Below, piece by piece: positions 34,204-43,000 of a stretch of DNA of 64,000 nucleotides (positions are counted from its first letter, which is position 1; each line of letters opens with the position of its first letter). Made by a program: the position numbers and the translations under genes. The stretch spans positions 310,001 to 374,000 of the forward strand of contig NZ_BDBU01000002.1 of the NCBI RefSeq assembly GCF_001613145.1, read 5' to 3'. The notes beneath the pieces were generated by a model. The model worked only from the letters and a program-made list of their open reading frames with translations. It searched no databases and was not told where the DNA came from. Origin of the DNA: Nocardia jejuensis NBRC 103114. GTDB taxonomy: Bacteria; Actinomycetota; Actinomycetes; Mycobacteriales; Mycobacteriaceae.

Positions 34204-34835
34204 TCTTGTTCACTCGCAATCGCATTGAGGGCGGCGGCGGTGATGGCGCTGCCGCCGCGCCGGCCGCGCACGGTGAGGAATTCGATGTCGCCGTATTCGG
34301 CGAGCGCCTGCTTGGATTCGGCCGCGCCGATGAAGCCGACCGGAATGCCGAGCACCGCGGCCGGGCGTGGCGCACCGGCGTCCAGCAGGTCCAGCAGATG
34401 GAACAGGGCGGTCGGCGCATTGCCGATCGCGACCACCGCACCCTCCAGTCGATCGCGCCAGAGTTCCAGTGCCGCAGCGGATCTGGTGTTGCCGATCTGT
34501 TCGGCCAGGGCGGGCACGCGGGGATCGGCGAGCAGGCACAGCACGTCGTTGCCGGCGGGCAGGCGTGTGCGGGTGACGCCGGAGGCGACCATGTTCGCAT
34601 CGCACAGGATCGGCGCGCCGGATCGCAGCGCGGTGCGCGCGGCGGCCACCACGCCGTCGCTGTATTCGACGTCCGCGGCCAGATCGACCTGACCGCACGC
34701 GTGAATCATGCGGACCACGACCTGCGACACGTCCGCGGGGAATCGCGCGAGATCCGCTTCGGCACGGATGGTCGCGAAGGAGCGCCGATAGATCTCGGCC
34801 CCGTCGGTGAGATAGCTGGTGCGCACGTCGGACAT
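34200..34835 (-). CDS. cobH: Precorrin-8X methylmutase CobH
   Basis: A 211-aa enzyme that moves the C11 methyl to C12, giving hydrogenobyrinate. [14 protein letters not shown] places the conserved catalytic His at residue 45; [20 protein letters not shown] and [16 protein letters not shown] are family blocks. The start ATG 34835 is preceded by TCTAGGGTGGACGCC, which may act as ribosome-binding site and also look like a -10 for a nearly leaderless mRNA. It is coupled to cobIJ by a 4-nt overlap. Confidence 0.94.
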   Translation of the reverse strand: MSDVRTSYLTDGAEIYRRSFATIRAEADLARFPADVSQVVVRMIHACGQVDLAADVEYSDGVVAAARTALRSGAPILCDANMVASGVTRTRLPAGNDVLCLLADPRVPALAEQIGNTRSAAALELWRDRLEGAVVAIGNAPTALFHLLDLLDAGAPRPAAVLGIPVGFIGAAESKQALAEYGDIEFLTVRGRRGGSAITAAALNAIASEQE

Positions 34836-34920
34836 GGCGTCCACCCTAGATTTCGCCCGCGCGGCGGCGTGGAGCGGGTAGTGCGCCGGACCACACGGAC
34901 GTGATTCGCGGGCGGGGGAG

Positions 34921-35358
34921 TCAGGTGCGCGGGCGTTCGATGAGCCGGGACATGACGATGTTGCTGCGGGTGCGCCCGACGCGCGCGTTCTCCCGGATCC
35001 GCTCCACGGTGGCCTCGATCTCGGCCATATCGGTGGCCATGACGTGCACCAGCGCGTCGGCCTCCCCGGCGATCGTCCACACCCCGACCACCTGGGGGAT
35101 GGGTTCGAGGCTGCGGCGCAGTTCGTTGGGCGAGATGTTGTCGCGGTAGAACACCTCGACGTACGCCTCGGTGCGCCAGCCCAGCGCGGCGGGATTGACG
35201 ACCGCGGTGAACCCGGTGATCTGACCACCTGCCACCATCTTGTCGACCCGCCGTTTCACCGCCGGAGCCGACAGGCCGACCACCGCGCCGATCTCCTGGA
35301 ACGAGGCGCGCGCGTGTTTGAGCAGAAGGGCGAGAATCCGCCGATCGAGTTCGTCCAC
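34921..35358 (-). CDS. Lrp/AsnC-family regulator
   Basis: A 145-aa feast/famine regulator. The N-terminal helix-turn-helix at about residues 15-45 ([24 protein letters not shown]) is followed by the RAM ligand domain (about 63-138; [32 protein letters not shown]). The start is GTG 35358. It is divergent from the dimethylargininase gene; three phased repeats in the 132-nt gap are its probable binding sites. Control of Arg/methylarginine use, with an amino acid as effector, is inferred. Confidence 0.9.
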   Translation of the reverse strand: MDELDRRILALLLKHARASFQEIGAVVGLSAPAVKRRVDKMVAGGQITGFTAVVNPAALGWRTEAYVEVFYRDNISPNELRRSLEPIPQVVGVWTIAGEADALVHVMATDMAEIEATVERIRENARVGRTRSNIVMSRLIERPRT

Positions 35359-35375
35359 GGTCCGTCCTTCCGCGT

Positions 35376-35448
35376 ACGCAACGATTCGCTATTTCAACCC
35401 GTGATCACGCAACGATTCGCTATTTCTGACGCAACGGTACGCCATTTA
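35376..35448. repeat. Three phased 20-bp direct repeats, probable Lrp binding sites
   Basis: Two identical 20-bp copies (35376-35395 and 35407-35426; core ACGCAACGATTCGC) and one degenerate copy (35429-35448; ACGCAACGGTACGC). Start-to-start distances are 31 and 22 bp, about three and two helical turns, so all lie on one DNA face. They sit between the divergent lrp and dimethylargininase genes. Confidence 0.75.
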
Positions 35449-35490
35449 CCTTCGTCTCAAGTCCATGTCTGGGTTCGAGAGGAGTCTTCG

Positions 35491-36405
35491 TTGACGTCCG
35501 TAGCCACCCCGTCTGTAGTCACCCCGTCTGTAGTAACCCCGTCGGTTGCCGCCGCGCCCGAGCCGTCCGGCGTGCGCCGGCCGACCACGCGCGAGTTCCT
35601 GATGTGCCGCCCCGATCACTTCGACGTCCACTACGCGATCAATCCGTGGATGGATGCCACCACTCCGGTGGATCGCGCGCTCGCCCTCGCGCAGTGGGAG
35701 ACCCTGCGCGCCACGTACGAGGAGCACGGACACCGTGTGCACGTGGTCGACGGGGTCGCGGGCCTGCCGGACATGGTGTTCGCGGCCAACGGCGGACTGG
35801 TGATCGGTGACCGCGCGCTCTCGGCGCGATTCGCCAATCCCGAACGGGCCCTGGAGGGCCCGGCCTATCACGAGTGGATGTGCGCGCAGCCCTTCGCCAG
35901 TGTGGCCGCCGCCGGCGAAACCAACGAGGGCGAAGGCGATTTCGCCATCGCCCGGGATCGCATTCTCGCCGGGACCGGGTTCCGCAGCTCCCGCGCCGCG
36001 CATCGCGAGGTGGCGGAATTCTTCGGTCTGCCGGTGGTGACCCTGGAGTTGGTCGATCCGCGCTTCTATCACCTGGACACCGCGCTCATGGTGCTGGACG
36101 AGACCATCGTCTACTACCCGGCCGCCTTCAGCGGGGCCAGCGCCCGGCTGCTCGCGCAGCTGTATCCGGACGCGGTGATCGCCACCGCCGAGGACGCGAA
36201 CGTGCTGGGCCTCAACGGTGTGTCGGACGGATATCACGTGTTCCTGAGCGATCGGGCCGTCGGATTGTCCGAGCAATTGCGCCTGCGGGGCTACGACACC
36301 ATCGGCGTGGATCTGTCCGAACTCCTCAAGGCCGGTGGCAGCGTGAAATGTTGCACCCTCGAATTGCACGGGGTCAGAACGGCAGCCGAGCCTTCCATGG
36401 GCTGA
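35491..36405 (+). CDS. ddaH: Dimethylargininase / amidinotransferase-fold hydrolase
   Basis: A 304-aa pentein-fold hydrolase, probably removing dimethylamine from N-omega-methylated arginine to give citrulline. MCRPDHFDVHYAINPWM near residues 34-50, FAANGGLVIGDRA, FYHLDTALMVL (active-site His) and GGSVKCCTLELHG (nucleophilic Cys near the C-terminus) support this. The start is TTG 35491, with GAGAGGAG six nt before it. The N-terminus is an odd VTPSV tandem repeat not seen in the core family. It overlaps the convergent membrane-protein gene by 32 nt. Confidence 0.87.
   Translation: MTSVATPSVVTPSVVTPSVAAAPEPSGVRRPTTREFLMCRPDHFDVHYAINPWMDATTPVDRALALAQWETLRATYEEHGHRVHVVDGVAGLPDMVFAANGGLVIGDRALSARFANPERALEGPAYHEWMCAQPFASVAAAGETNEGEGDFAIARDRILAGTGFRSSRAAHREVAEFFGLPVVTLELVDPRFYHLDTALMVLDETIVYYPAAFSGASARLLAQLYPDAVIATAEDANVLGLNGVSDGYHVFLSDRAVGLSEQLRLRGYDTIGVDLSELLKAGGSVKCCTLELHGVRTAAEPSMG
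35500..35544 (+). repeat. Three tandem 15-bp repeats at the start of ddaH
   Basis: Units GTAGCCACCCCGTCT, GTAGTCACCCCGTCT and GTAGTAACCCCGTCG are in frame and encode V-A/V-T-P-S. They lengthen the N-terminal tail, and repeat number could vary between strains. Confidence 0.75.
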
Positions 36406-36925
36406 TGGCCGGATCGCGGAGCGGATGCGCCAGGATCAGGAATCGCAACAGCATGACCGCTCCGCTGATCTGCAATGCGCCCAGCGGGATCTCCGCCAGC
36501 ACAGCCGTGCCCGCCGACCACCACACATCCGCGCCGGCGGCGGTCACGATGTCGAACCACGCGTCCACCAGCAGCATCACCCCGGTCGCGAGCGCGGGGA
36601 CGATCAGCATCACCCGGCGCTTCCAGCCCAGATACGCGGTACCGGCCATCATGAGCACCAGTGCGACGTCGTATCCGATCCACGCCAGCGACCAGTTCTG
36701 CGCCTGATACTCCGCGGGCAGGGTCAACCCCAGATACACCATCCACGGAATCAGTGCCAGACAGCCGAGAACCATGAGCGTCAACCGAATTCGGCGATGC
36801 AGCAGCACCACCCTCGCCGGGGGCAGCAGCAGTTCCGGCGGCGCCTGGAGTCGCCGGATCAACTCCCGCCGTTCGTCCTCGGACATCTCGCCGATGTCCG
36901 AGTCGCTCAGTCTTGCCACGGTCAT
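36374..36925 (-). CDS. Four-helix membrane protein of unknown function
   Basis: A 183-aa protein with a charged N-terminal half (MTVARLSDSDIGEMSEDERREL) and about four membrane helices: LMVLGCLALIPWMVYLGLTL near 51-70, IGYDVALVLMMAGTAYLG, VMLIVPALATGVMLLVDAWF, and VLAEIPLGALQISGAVMLLR. The start ATG 36925 has GGGAGGTGGAT upstream. It runs into the convergent ddaH gene, and their 3' ends overlap by 32 nt. I recognise no family beyond actinobacterial membrane proteins of this size. Confidence 0.78.
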   Translation of the reverse strand: MTVARLSDSDIGEMSEDERRELIRRLQAPPELLLPPARVVLLHRRIRLTLMVLGCLALIPWMVYLGLTLPAEYQAQNWSLAWIGYDVALVLMMAGTAYLGWKRRVMLIVPALATGVMLLVDAWFDIVTAAGADVWWSAGTAVLAEIPLGALQISGAVMLLRFLILAHPLRDPAISPWKARLPF

Positions 36926-37046
36926 ATCCACCTCCCGCACCCGACTCGCCACGCGCACTCCCACTCTGCCCAATTCCGGGCGTGTCCACCAGCGCCCACG
37001 CCTCCGGTCCACGATCGTCGGGTGAAGTCCCGGTGGGCGGGGCACG

Positions 37047-37982
37047 ATGGCCGGTATGGATGTGCGCATCGTGACGGAGCCGCAGCAGGGCTCGGACTAC
37101 GACATGCAGTGCAAGGCGGCCCGGGCCGTCGAGGAGTTGGGGTTCGACGGGTTCTTCCGGTCGGATCACTACCTGGCGATGGACGAGGTCGAGGGGTTGC
37201 CGGGGCCGACCGACGCGTGGATCACCCTGGCCGGGCTGGCGCGCGAGACCACGCGCATCCGCCTCGGCACGCTGGTCAGCGCCGCCACGTTCCGGCTGCC
37301 GGGCCCGCTGGCCGTTCAGGTCGCGCAGGTCGATCGGATGTCGGGTGGTCGGGTCGAACTCGGATTGGGCACGGGCTGGTTCGACGAGGAGCACCGCGCG
37401 TACGGCATCCCCTTCCCGCCCGACCGATTCGCTCGCTTCGAGGAGCAGTTGGCCGTCATCACCGGGCTGTGGTCGACCGCGCACGGCGACCGGTTCGATT
37501 TCGACGGCGAGTACTACCGGCTGCTCGATTCCCCGGCGCTCCCGAAGCCGGCGCAGGACCTCGTCCCGATCATCATCGGCGGCACCGGTCCCGTGCGAAC
37601 CCCGCGCCTGGCCGCCCGCTACGCCACCGAATTCAACATGCCGTACGCCTCGATCCAGGACACCGCCGTGCAGTTGGACCGAGTGCGCGCCGCCGCCGAC
37701 GCGATCGGCCGTGACCCGGCCTCGCTGATCCTCTCCGCCGCGCTGGTCGCCTGCATCGACGACGACCCCGCCGAGGTGGCCCGCCAAACCGCCCTGATGG
37801 GCATCGAGCACACCGACCTGCAGCGGACCGGGCTGGCCGGATCGCCCGCCCAGGCCGTGGACACCATCGGCCGCTACGCCGAGATCGGCGTGACCCGCGT
37901 CTACCTGATGATCCCGGAGCTCGAACGCGGCGACCTGACCCACCTGGAACTGATTGCCGCCCAGGTGCTTCCGCAGCTCTGA
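37047..37982 (+). CDS. LLM-class F420-dependent oxidoreductase
   Basis: A 311-aa luciferase-like protein. MDVRIVTEPQQGSDYD at the N-terminus, DGFFRSDHYLAM near 36-47, MSGGRVELGLGTGWFDEEHRAYGIPFPP near 98-125 and IIIGGTGPVRTPRLAARYA fit the F420-dependent TIGR03560-like group. ATG 37047 or 37056 could be the start. It is divergent from the membrane-protein gene and convergent with cobG. Substrate unknown. Confidence 0.88.
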   Translation: MAGMDVRIVTEPQQGSDYDMQCKAARAVEELGFDGFFRSDHYLAMDEVEGLPGPTDAWITLAGLARETTRIRLGTLVSAATFRLPGPLAVQVAQVDRMSGGRVELGLGTGWFDEEHRAYGIPFPPDRFARFEEQLAVITGLWSTAHGDRFDFDGEYYRLLDSPALPKPAQDLVPIIIGGTGPVRTPRLAARYATEFNMPYASIQDTAVQLDRVRAAADAIGRDPASLILSAALVACIDDDPAEVARQTALMGIEHTDLQRTGLAGSPAQAVDTIGRYAEIGVTRVYLMIPELERGDLTHLELIAAQVLPQL

Positions 37983-38053
37983 TCCGTCCCGCGCGTTCCG
38001 GGCGGTCGGTCGGACAGGGTAGGCGCGGAGATCGCGGCCGGGGGCCGGTGCGA

Positions 38054-39253
38054 TCAGGCGGAGGGGATGATCCGGTACCCGTCAGGCGTGGCGATGATGT
38101 CGGTGACCTCGCCGCGCGGGCGTCCGCAGCGGCGATCGCAGCCGGACCAGTGCTGGCGGCCGGAGGCCACGATCTCGGCCGCTTCGAGGCCCGCGAGCGG
38201 GAATTGTGCTGCGCCGGAGGGCGCTACGCGCCCGGATTCGACCGCTTCGGCGACGTCCGCGCGAACGTCGGTGAGGGATTTGGCGCATCCGGGCTGTCCC
38301 GCGCACGCGCTCACCAGCAGCCAGGGGGAGGCGGCGTCGAACAGCAGGCCCATCGGGGCCAGCACCCGGACCACCTGCTCGGCGGTCCACTCGTCGAGAT
38401 CGGTGACGATCAGGCTGCGCCACGGCGTCAGCAGGATGGGTCGCTCGATGGCGGCGATGAACTCGGCGGTGCGCGCGGGCAGGGACCCGAGCCGCACCCC
38501 CGCGCCGAGCGCGACGCGTTCATCGGACTGCACCAGCCAGCCGATCGGAACATCCTGTCGTGCACCGACTTCGACGATGTCGCTCGAGGTGGTGAGTCCG
38601 GTCTGCCTGCTCAGCAGGTGGTCGGTGAGCCGCGCGGTGCCCTCGGGCAGCTCGTGCACGCGCCAGTGCCCGTCGCGGAGTTCGAGGAACGCGTGGGCGG
38701 CCGCCAGCACGAGATCGACCGCGTCCTCGCCGCTCACCCGCACTCCGGTGTCCCGGCCCGCGAGCAGCAGCGCATAGGTGGTCTCGTCGAGCGCGTGCAC
38801 TCCGATATCGCCGCCGAGCCCGCTCACATCCCCGCGCCCGTCATCGAGGGTGAACAGCACGCGTCCGGGCAGGTCGGCCAGTCGCGAATCCGCCTGTAGG
38901 CCCTGATCCAGCGCCGGGACCAGCGGATGCACATCACTCCAGCCGCCGATCCGGCCCGAGAGCGGCGAGGCGATGATGTTGCGAACCCGCTCGTGGGACG
39001 CGCTGGGCAGCAACCCCGCCGCGGTGAGCCGTTCCTCGAGCGCGCCCGCGTCACGCACCTGCCGCAACTGCAGATTCCCGCGCGAGGTCAGCTCGATGGT
39101 GCCGTCCGCGAGATCGACGGTCGCCGCCGCGAGCGCCTCGAGCTGTTCGGAGGTGAGCTGCCCGCCGGGTACGCGGATTCGGGCGAGCGGCCCGTCGGCG
39201 GCCTGGTGCAGGCGCAGTACGCCGGGGCAGGAATCGGATTCGGAACGAGTCAT
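38054..39253 (-). CDS. cobG: Precorrin-3B synthase CobG
   Basis: A 399-aa nitrite/sulfite-reductase-fold monooxygenase that makes precorrin-3B in the aerobic B12 pathway. ELTSRGNLQLRQV near 55-67 and the cluster ligands Cys317, Cys323, Cys372 and Cys376 (CAGQPGC and CDRRC) are the 4Fe-4S/heme binding pattern. Its presence implies the oxygen-dependent route. It is transcribed away from cobN, with 747 nt between the two starts. I see no second cobalamin riboswitch in front of it. Confidence 0.92.
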   Translation of the reverse strand: MTRSESDSCPGVLRLHQAADGPLARIRVPGGQLTSEQLEALAAATVDLADGTIELTSRGNLQLRQVRDAGALEERLTAAGLLPSASHERVRNIIASPLSGRIGGWSDVHPLVPALDQGLQADSRLADLPGRVLFTLDDGRGDVSGLGGDIGVHALDETTYALLLAGRDTGVRVSGEDAVDLVLAAAHAFLELRDGHWRVHELPEGTARLTDHLLSRQTGLTTSSDIVEVGARQDVPIGWLVQSDERVALGAGVRLGSLPARTAEFIAAIERPILLTPWRSLIVTDLDEWTAEQVVRVLAPMGLLFDAASPWLLVSACAGQPGCAKSLTDVRADVAEAVESGRVAPSGAAQFPLAGLEAAEIVASGRQHWSGCDRRCGRPRGEVTDIIATPDGYRIIPSA

Positions 39254-39351
39254 GACCTCTCGAGCTTACGGCGCACGGCGTGATCGGCCCTGCCCGGGAC
39301 GCCGACCGATCACGGCCGGACCCGAGCTCCGACGGCGGGGCGCGGAAACAC

Positions 39352-39421
39352 GACTTCACCCCCATGTCGTTTTCCGGACCACCGGATCGGGTGGGACGGA
39401 TCGTGAGACGGGGGTGAAGTC
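39352..39421. repeat. 12-bp perfect inverted repeat upstream of cobG
   Basis: GACTTCACCCCC (39352-39363) and GGGGGTGAAGTC (39410-39421) are perfect arms around 46 nt. They lie between the small membrane-protein gene and cobG on the minus strand, so they could be a terminator for the former or a regulatory structure for the latter. Confidence 0.5.
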
Positions 39422-39473
39422 CGATGGTGCGAGGCGGGCGTCGGTGTGGGGTCGGCGCCCGCCGTCCGGGGGG

Positions 39474-39791
39474 TCAGGCGGCTCGGTGCGGCTCGGTGGT
39501 GCCGTGGCCGCGGTGGCGCGCGAAGGCGGGTGGCTGCTGCCAGGTGTCGTTGAGCAGGTGGGGGTTGTGGTGGTGATCGAGGTGGTCGCGGTGAATGGTG
39601 GTCGCCAGGGTCGTGGTCGCGAAGAGCACGGTGGCGGCGCAGATGATGCCCGCGATGATGGCGTACTGGGTGTGACCACTGGCCGCAGCGGTCAAAGCCA
39701 TTGCCAGCGTCGCGAAGGCAACCAGTACCGAAAAGTATCCTGACCAGGCGGCGAATCGATTCCGCCTGACCCATCCCGGAGTCTTTGGCAT
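39474..39791 (-). CDS. Small two-helix membrane protein with His-rich tail
   Basis: A 105-aa protein. Two membrane helices (about residues 17-37, YFSVLVAFATLAMALTAAAS, and 43-65, YAIIAGIICAATVLFATTTL) are followed by a polar tail rich in His (IHRDHLDHHHNPHLL). The start ATG 39791 lacks a clear ribosome-binding site. It lies upstream of cobG on the same strand and is divergent from the cobalamin riboswitch and cobN. The His tail could bind metal, tempting beside a cobaltochelatase, but this is speculation. Confidence 0.65.
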   Translation of the reverse strand: MPKTPGWVRRNRFAAWSGYFSVLVAFATLAMALTAAASGHTQYAIIAGIICAATVLFATTTLATTIHRDHLDHHHNPHLLNDTWQQPPAFARHRGHGTTEPHRAA

Positions 39792-39861
39792 ACCGGCAGC
39801 GTACGCCCGGGGATGGCGTTCCAACAGGCTGACGGATGAGCGTTTGCCGCACTGTGACCCG

Positions 39862-39985
39862 GGCGCGATAGCATCGCGGGGCTCGTCGGACCAGAAGAAT
39901 CCGGTGCAATTCCGGTACGGTCGCGCCACTGTGACAGTCAGACCTTCCCGGCGGGCGCCGAACCGTGCTGGGCGCGAAACCCTTA
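39862..39985 (+). ncRNA. Cobalamin riboswitch upstream of cobN
   Basis: The segment has the conserved order GAATCCGGTGCAATTCCGG (39898-39916), then ACGGTCGC, then the B12 box GCCACTGTGA (39925-39934) and GTCAGACC. This is the AdoCbl riboswitch core. It ends just before AGGAAGG, the cobN ribosome-binding site, so control of translation initiation is likely. Exact ends are approximate. Confidence 0.93.
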
Positions 39986-40000
39986 GGAAGGCCGAACCCT

Positions 40001-43000
40001 GTGATTGTGCTGCTGTCCACCTCCGACACCGATCTGCTGAGCGCGCGCGCCAGCGGGGCCGATTTCCGGCTCGCGAACCCCGCGCGTCTGCTGCCGGAGG
40101 ATCTGCCGGGCCTGCTGGAGGGCGCGGATCTGGTGATCGTGCGCATCCTGGGCGGCAAGCGCGCCTGGGCGGAGGGGCTGGAGCTCGTTCGCGCGAGCGG
40201 GATTCCGATGGTGGCGCTCGGCGGTGAGATCGCCCCGGACGCCGAGCTGATGGAATGTTCGACGGTCCCCGGTGGCGTCGCCGCCGACGCGCACAACTAC
40301 CTGGCGGCGGGCGGCCCCGGAAACCTGCTGCAGCTGCACAACTTCCTGTCCGACACGGTGCTGCTGACCGGCCACGGTTTCGAGCCGCCGGTCCAGATGC
40401 CGAACTGGGGTGAGCTGGAACGCGATTCGCGACCGGTGGCCCAGGACGCGCCGACCGTGGCGATCGTCTACTACCGCGCCCAGCATCTGGCCGGCAATAC
40501 CGCGTACATCGACGCGCTGTGCCGGGCCGTGGAGGACAAGGGCGCGCGGGCGCTGCCGATCTACTGCGCCTCGCTGCGCGCCGCCGAGCCGGAGTTGCTG
40601 GCCCGCCTGCGCACCGCGGACGCCCTCGTGGTGACGGTGCTCGCGGCCGGTGGCACCAAACCGGCCACCGCCTCGGCCGGTGGTGACGACGAGGCCTGGG
40701 ATGTGGGCGCGCTCGCGGACCTGGATGTGCCGATCCTGCAGGGGCTCTGCCTCACCAGCGGCCGGGCGCAGTGGGAGGCCAACGACGACGGGCTCTCCCC
40801 ACTCGATGTCGCCACCCAGGTGGCGGTGCCGGAGTTCGACGGCCGCATCATCACGGTTCCGTTCTCGTTCAAGGAGTTCGACGCCGACGGGCTGTCGAGC
40901 TACGTGCCCGATCCCGAGCGGGCGGCCCGGGTCGCGGGTATCGCGGTGCGGTACGCGCGACTGCGGCACATTCCGGCCGATCGCAAACGGGTCGCCGTCG
41001 TGTTCTCGGCGTACCCGACCAAGCATGCCCGCATCGGCAATGCCGTCGGTCTGGACACGCCCGCCAGCGCCATCAAGCTTCTCAACGAAATGCGCGCCGC
41101 CGGTTACGATCTCGGCGATACCGCGGAGATTCCGGGCTTGGAGTCGGGGGACGGTGATGCGCTCATCCACGCGCTGATCGCCGCCGGTGGCCAGGATCCG
41201 GACTGGCTGACCGCCGAACAGCTCGAGGGCAATCCGATCCGGATCGGCGCGGACGCGTACACCGAGTGGTTCGAGACGCTGCCGGATGACCTGCGCGAGG
41301 GGATGATCGAGGCGTGGGGTCCGCCGCCGGGCGAACTGTACGTCGATCGCTCGGCCGACCCCAAGGGCGAGATCGTCATCGCGGCAATGCGTTTCGGCAA
41401 TGTGGTGATCATCGTGCAGCCGCCGCGCGGCTTCGGCGAGAACCCGGTCGCGATCTACCACGATCCCGATCTGCCGCCGAGCCATCACTATCTGGCCGCC
41501 TACCGCTGGCTGGCCGCGCCGGACGGGTTCGCCGCCGATGCCATGGTGCATCTGGGCAAGCACGGCAATCTGGAGTGGCTGCCCGGGAAGACGCTCGGCA
41601 TGTCGGCCTCCTGTGGCACCGATGCCGCGCTCGGTGATCTGCCGCTCATCTACCCGTTCCTGGTGAACGACCCGGGCGAGGGCACGCAGGCCAAGCGCCG
41701 CGCGCACGCCACCCTGGTCGATCACCTCATTCCGCCGATGGCGCGCGCGGAAACCTACGGCGATATCTCGCGCCTGGAGCAGTTGCTCGACGAGCACGCG
41801 AACATCTCCACCCTGGACCCGGCCAAGCTGCCCGCCATCCGCCAGCAGATCTGGACGCTGATGCGCGCGGCCAAGATGGACCACGATCTCGGCTTGGCCG
41901 AGCGCCCGGAAGAGGACGTGTTCGACGATATGCTGCTGCATGTCGACGGCTGGCTGTGCGAGATCAAGGACGTGCAGATCCGCGACGGGCTGCACATCCT
42001 GGGCCAGGCTCCCGAGGGTGAGGCCGAGGTCGATCTGGTGCTGGCCATGCTGCGCGCGCGGCAGCTGTGGGGCGGGGAGAGCAATGTACCCGGACTGCGA
42101 GAAGCGCTGGGGCTCAGCGAAGCCGGTGACGAGTCACGGGGCCGGGTGGACGCGTTCGAGACCCGTGCGCGCGAATTGGTCGCCGCCATGCAGGAAGTCG
42201 ACTGGGATGTCGATGCCATCGACGCGATCACCGAGGATCTGGTGGGCTCGTGGCACTCGCCCGGCGCGACCGGCGCCGTCGAGGGTGCCGCCGCGAACGG
42301 TGCCGAGGCAATCTCGGCCGTGAGCGCGGCCATCGCCTCCGGAGCCGGCGAGGCGATCGCCGGGATCGTGGAATCCGGTGCGCGCGAAGCGAACTCCGAT
42401 GCCGAGGCGACCGCCCGGCTCGATGCCGTGCGCAAGGTGCTCGGCTTCGCCGCGACCGAGGTGGTGCCGCGCCTGCGCCAGACCGGCGTCGAGGTCTCGC
42501 GAATCCTGCACGCGCTCGACGGCGGTTTCATTCCGGCCGGACCGAGCGGATCACCGCTGCGCGGACTGATCAACGTCCTGCCGACCGGGCGCAACTTCTA
42601 CTCGGTCGATCCGAAGGCGGTGCCGTCGCGGCTGGCCTGGGAAACCGGTCAGGCCATGGCGGATTCGCTCCTGGAGCGGTATCTGGCCGATCACGGTGAG
42701 TACCCGCGCTCGGTCGGTCTCTCGGTGTGGGGCACCTCCGCCATGCGCACCTCCGGCGACGATATCGCCGAGGTGCTGGCGCTGCTGGGCGTGCGGCCGG
42801 TGTGGGACGAGGCGAGCCGCCGCGTCACCACACTCGAGGCGATCTCGCTGACGGAGCTGGGCCGCCCGCGGATCGACGTGACCGTGCGCATCAGCGGCTT
42901 CTTCCGCGACGCCTTCCCGCACGTGCTGGCGCTGCTGGACGACGCGGTCCGGCTGGTCGCCGATCTCGACGAGCCCGCCGAGTCCAATTATGTTCGCGCA

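Noticed and set aside
32458..34692. 744-codon open frame on the + strand
   Set aside because: Antisense to cobIJ and cobH, which have clear motifs and coupled starts.
39983..41995. 670-codon open frame on the - strand
   Set aside because: Antisense to cobN; composition is that of a shadow frame.
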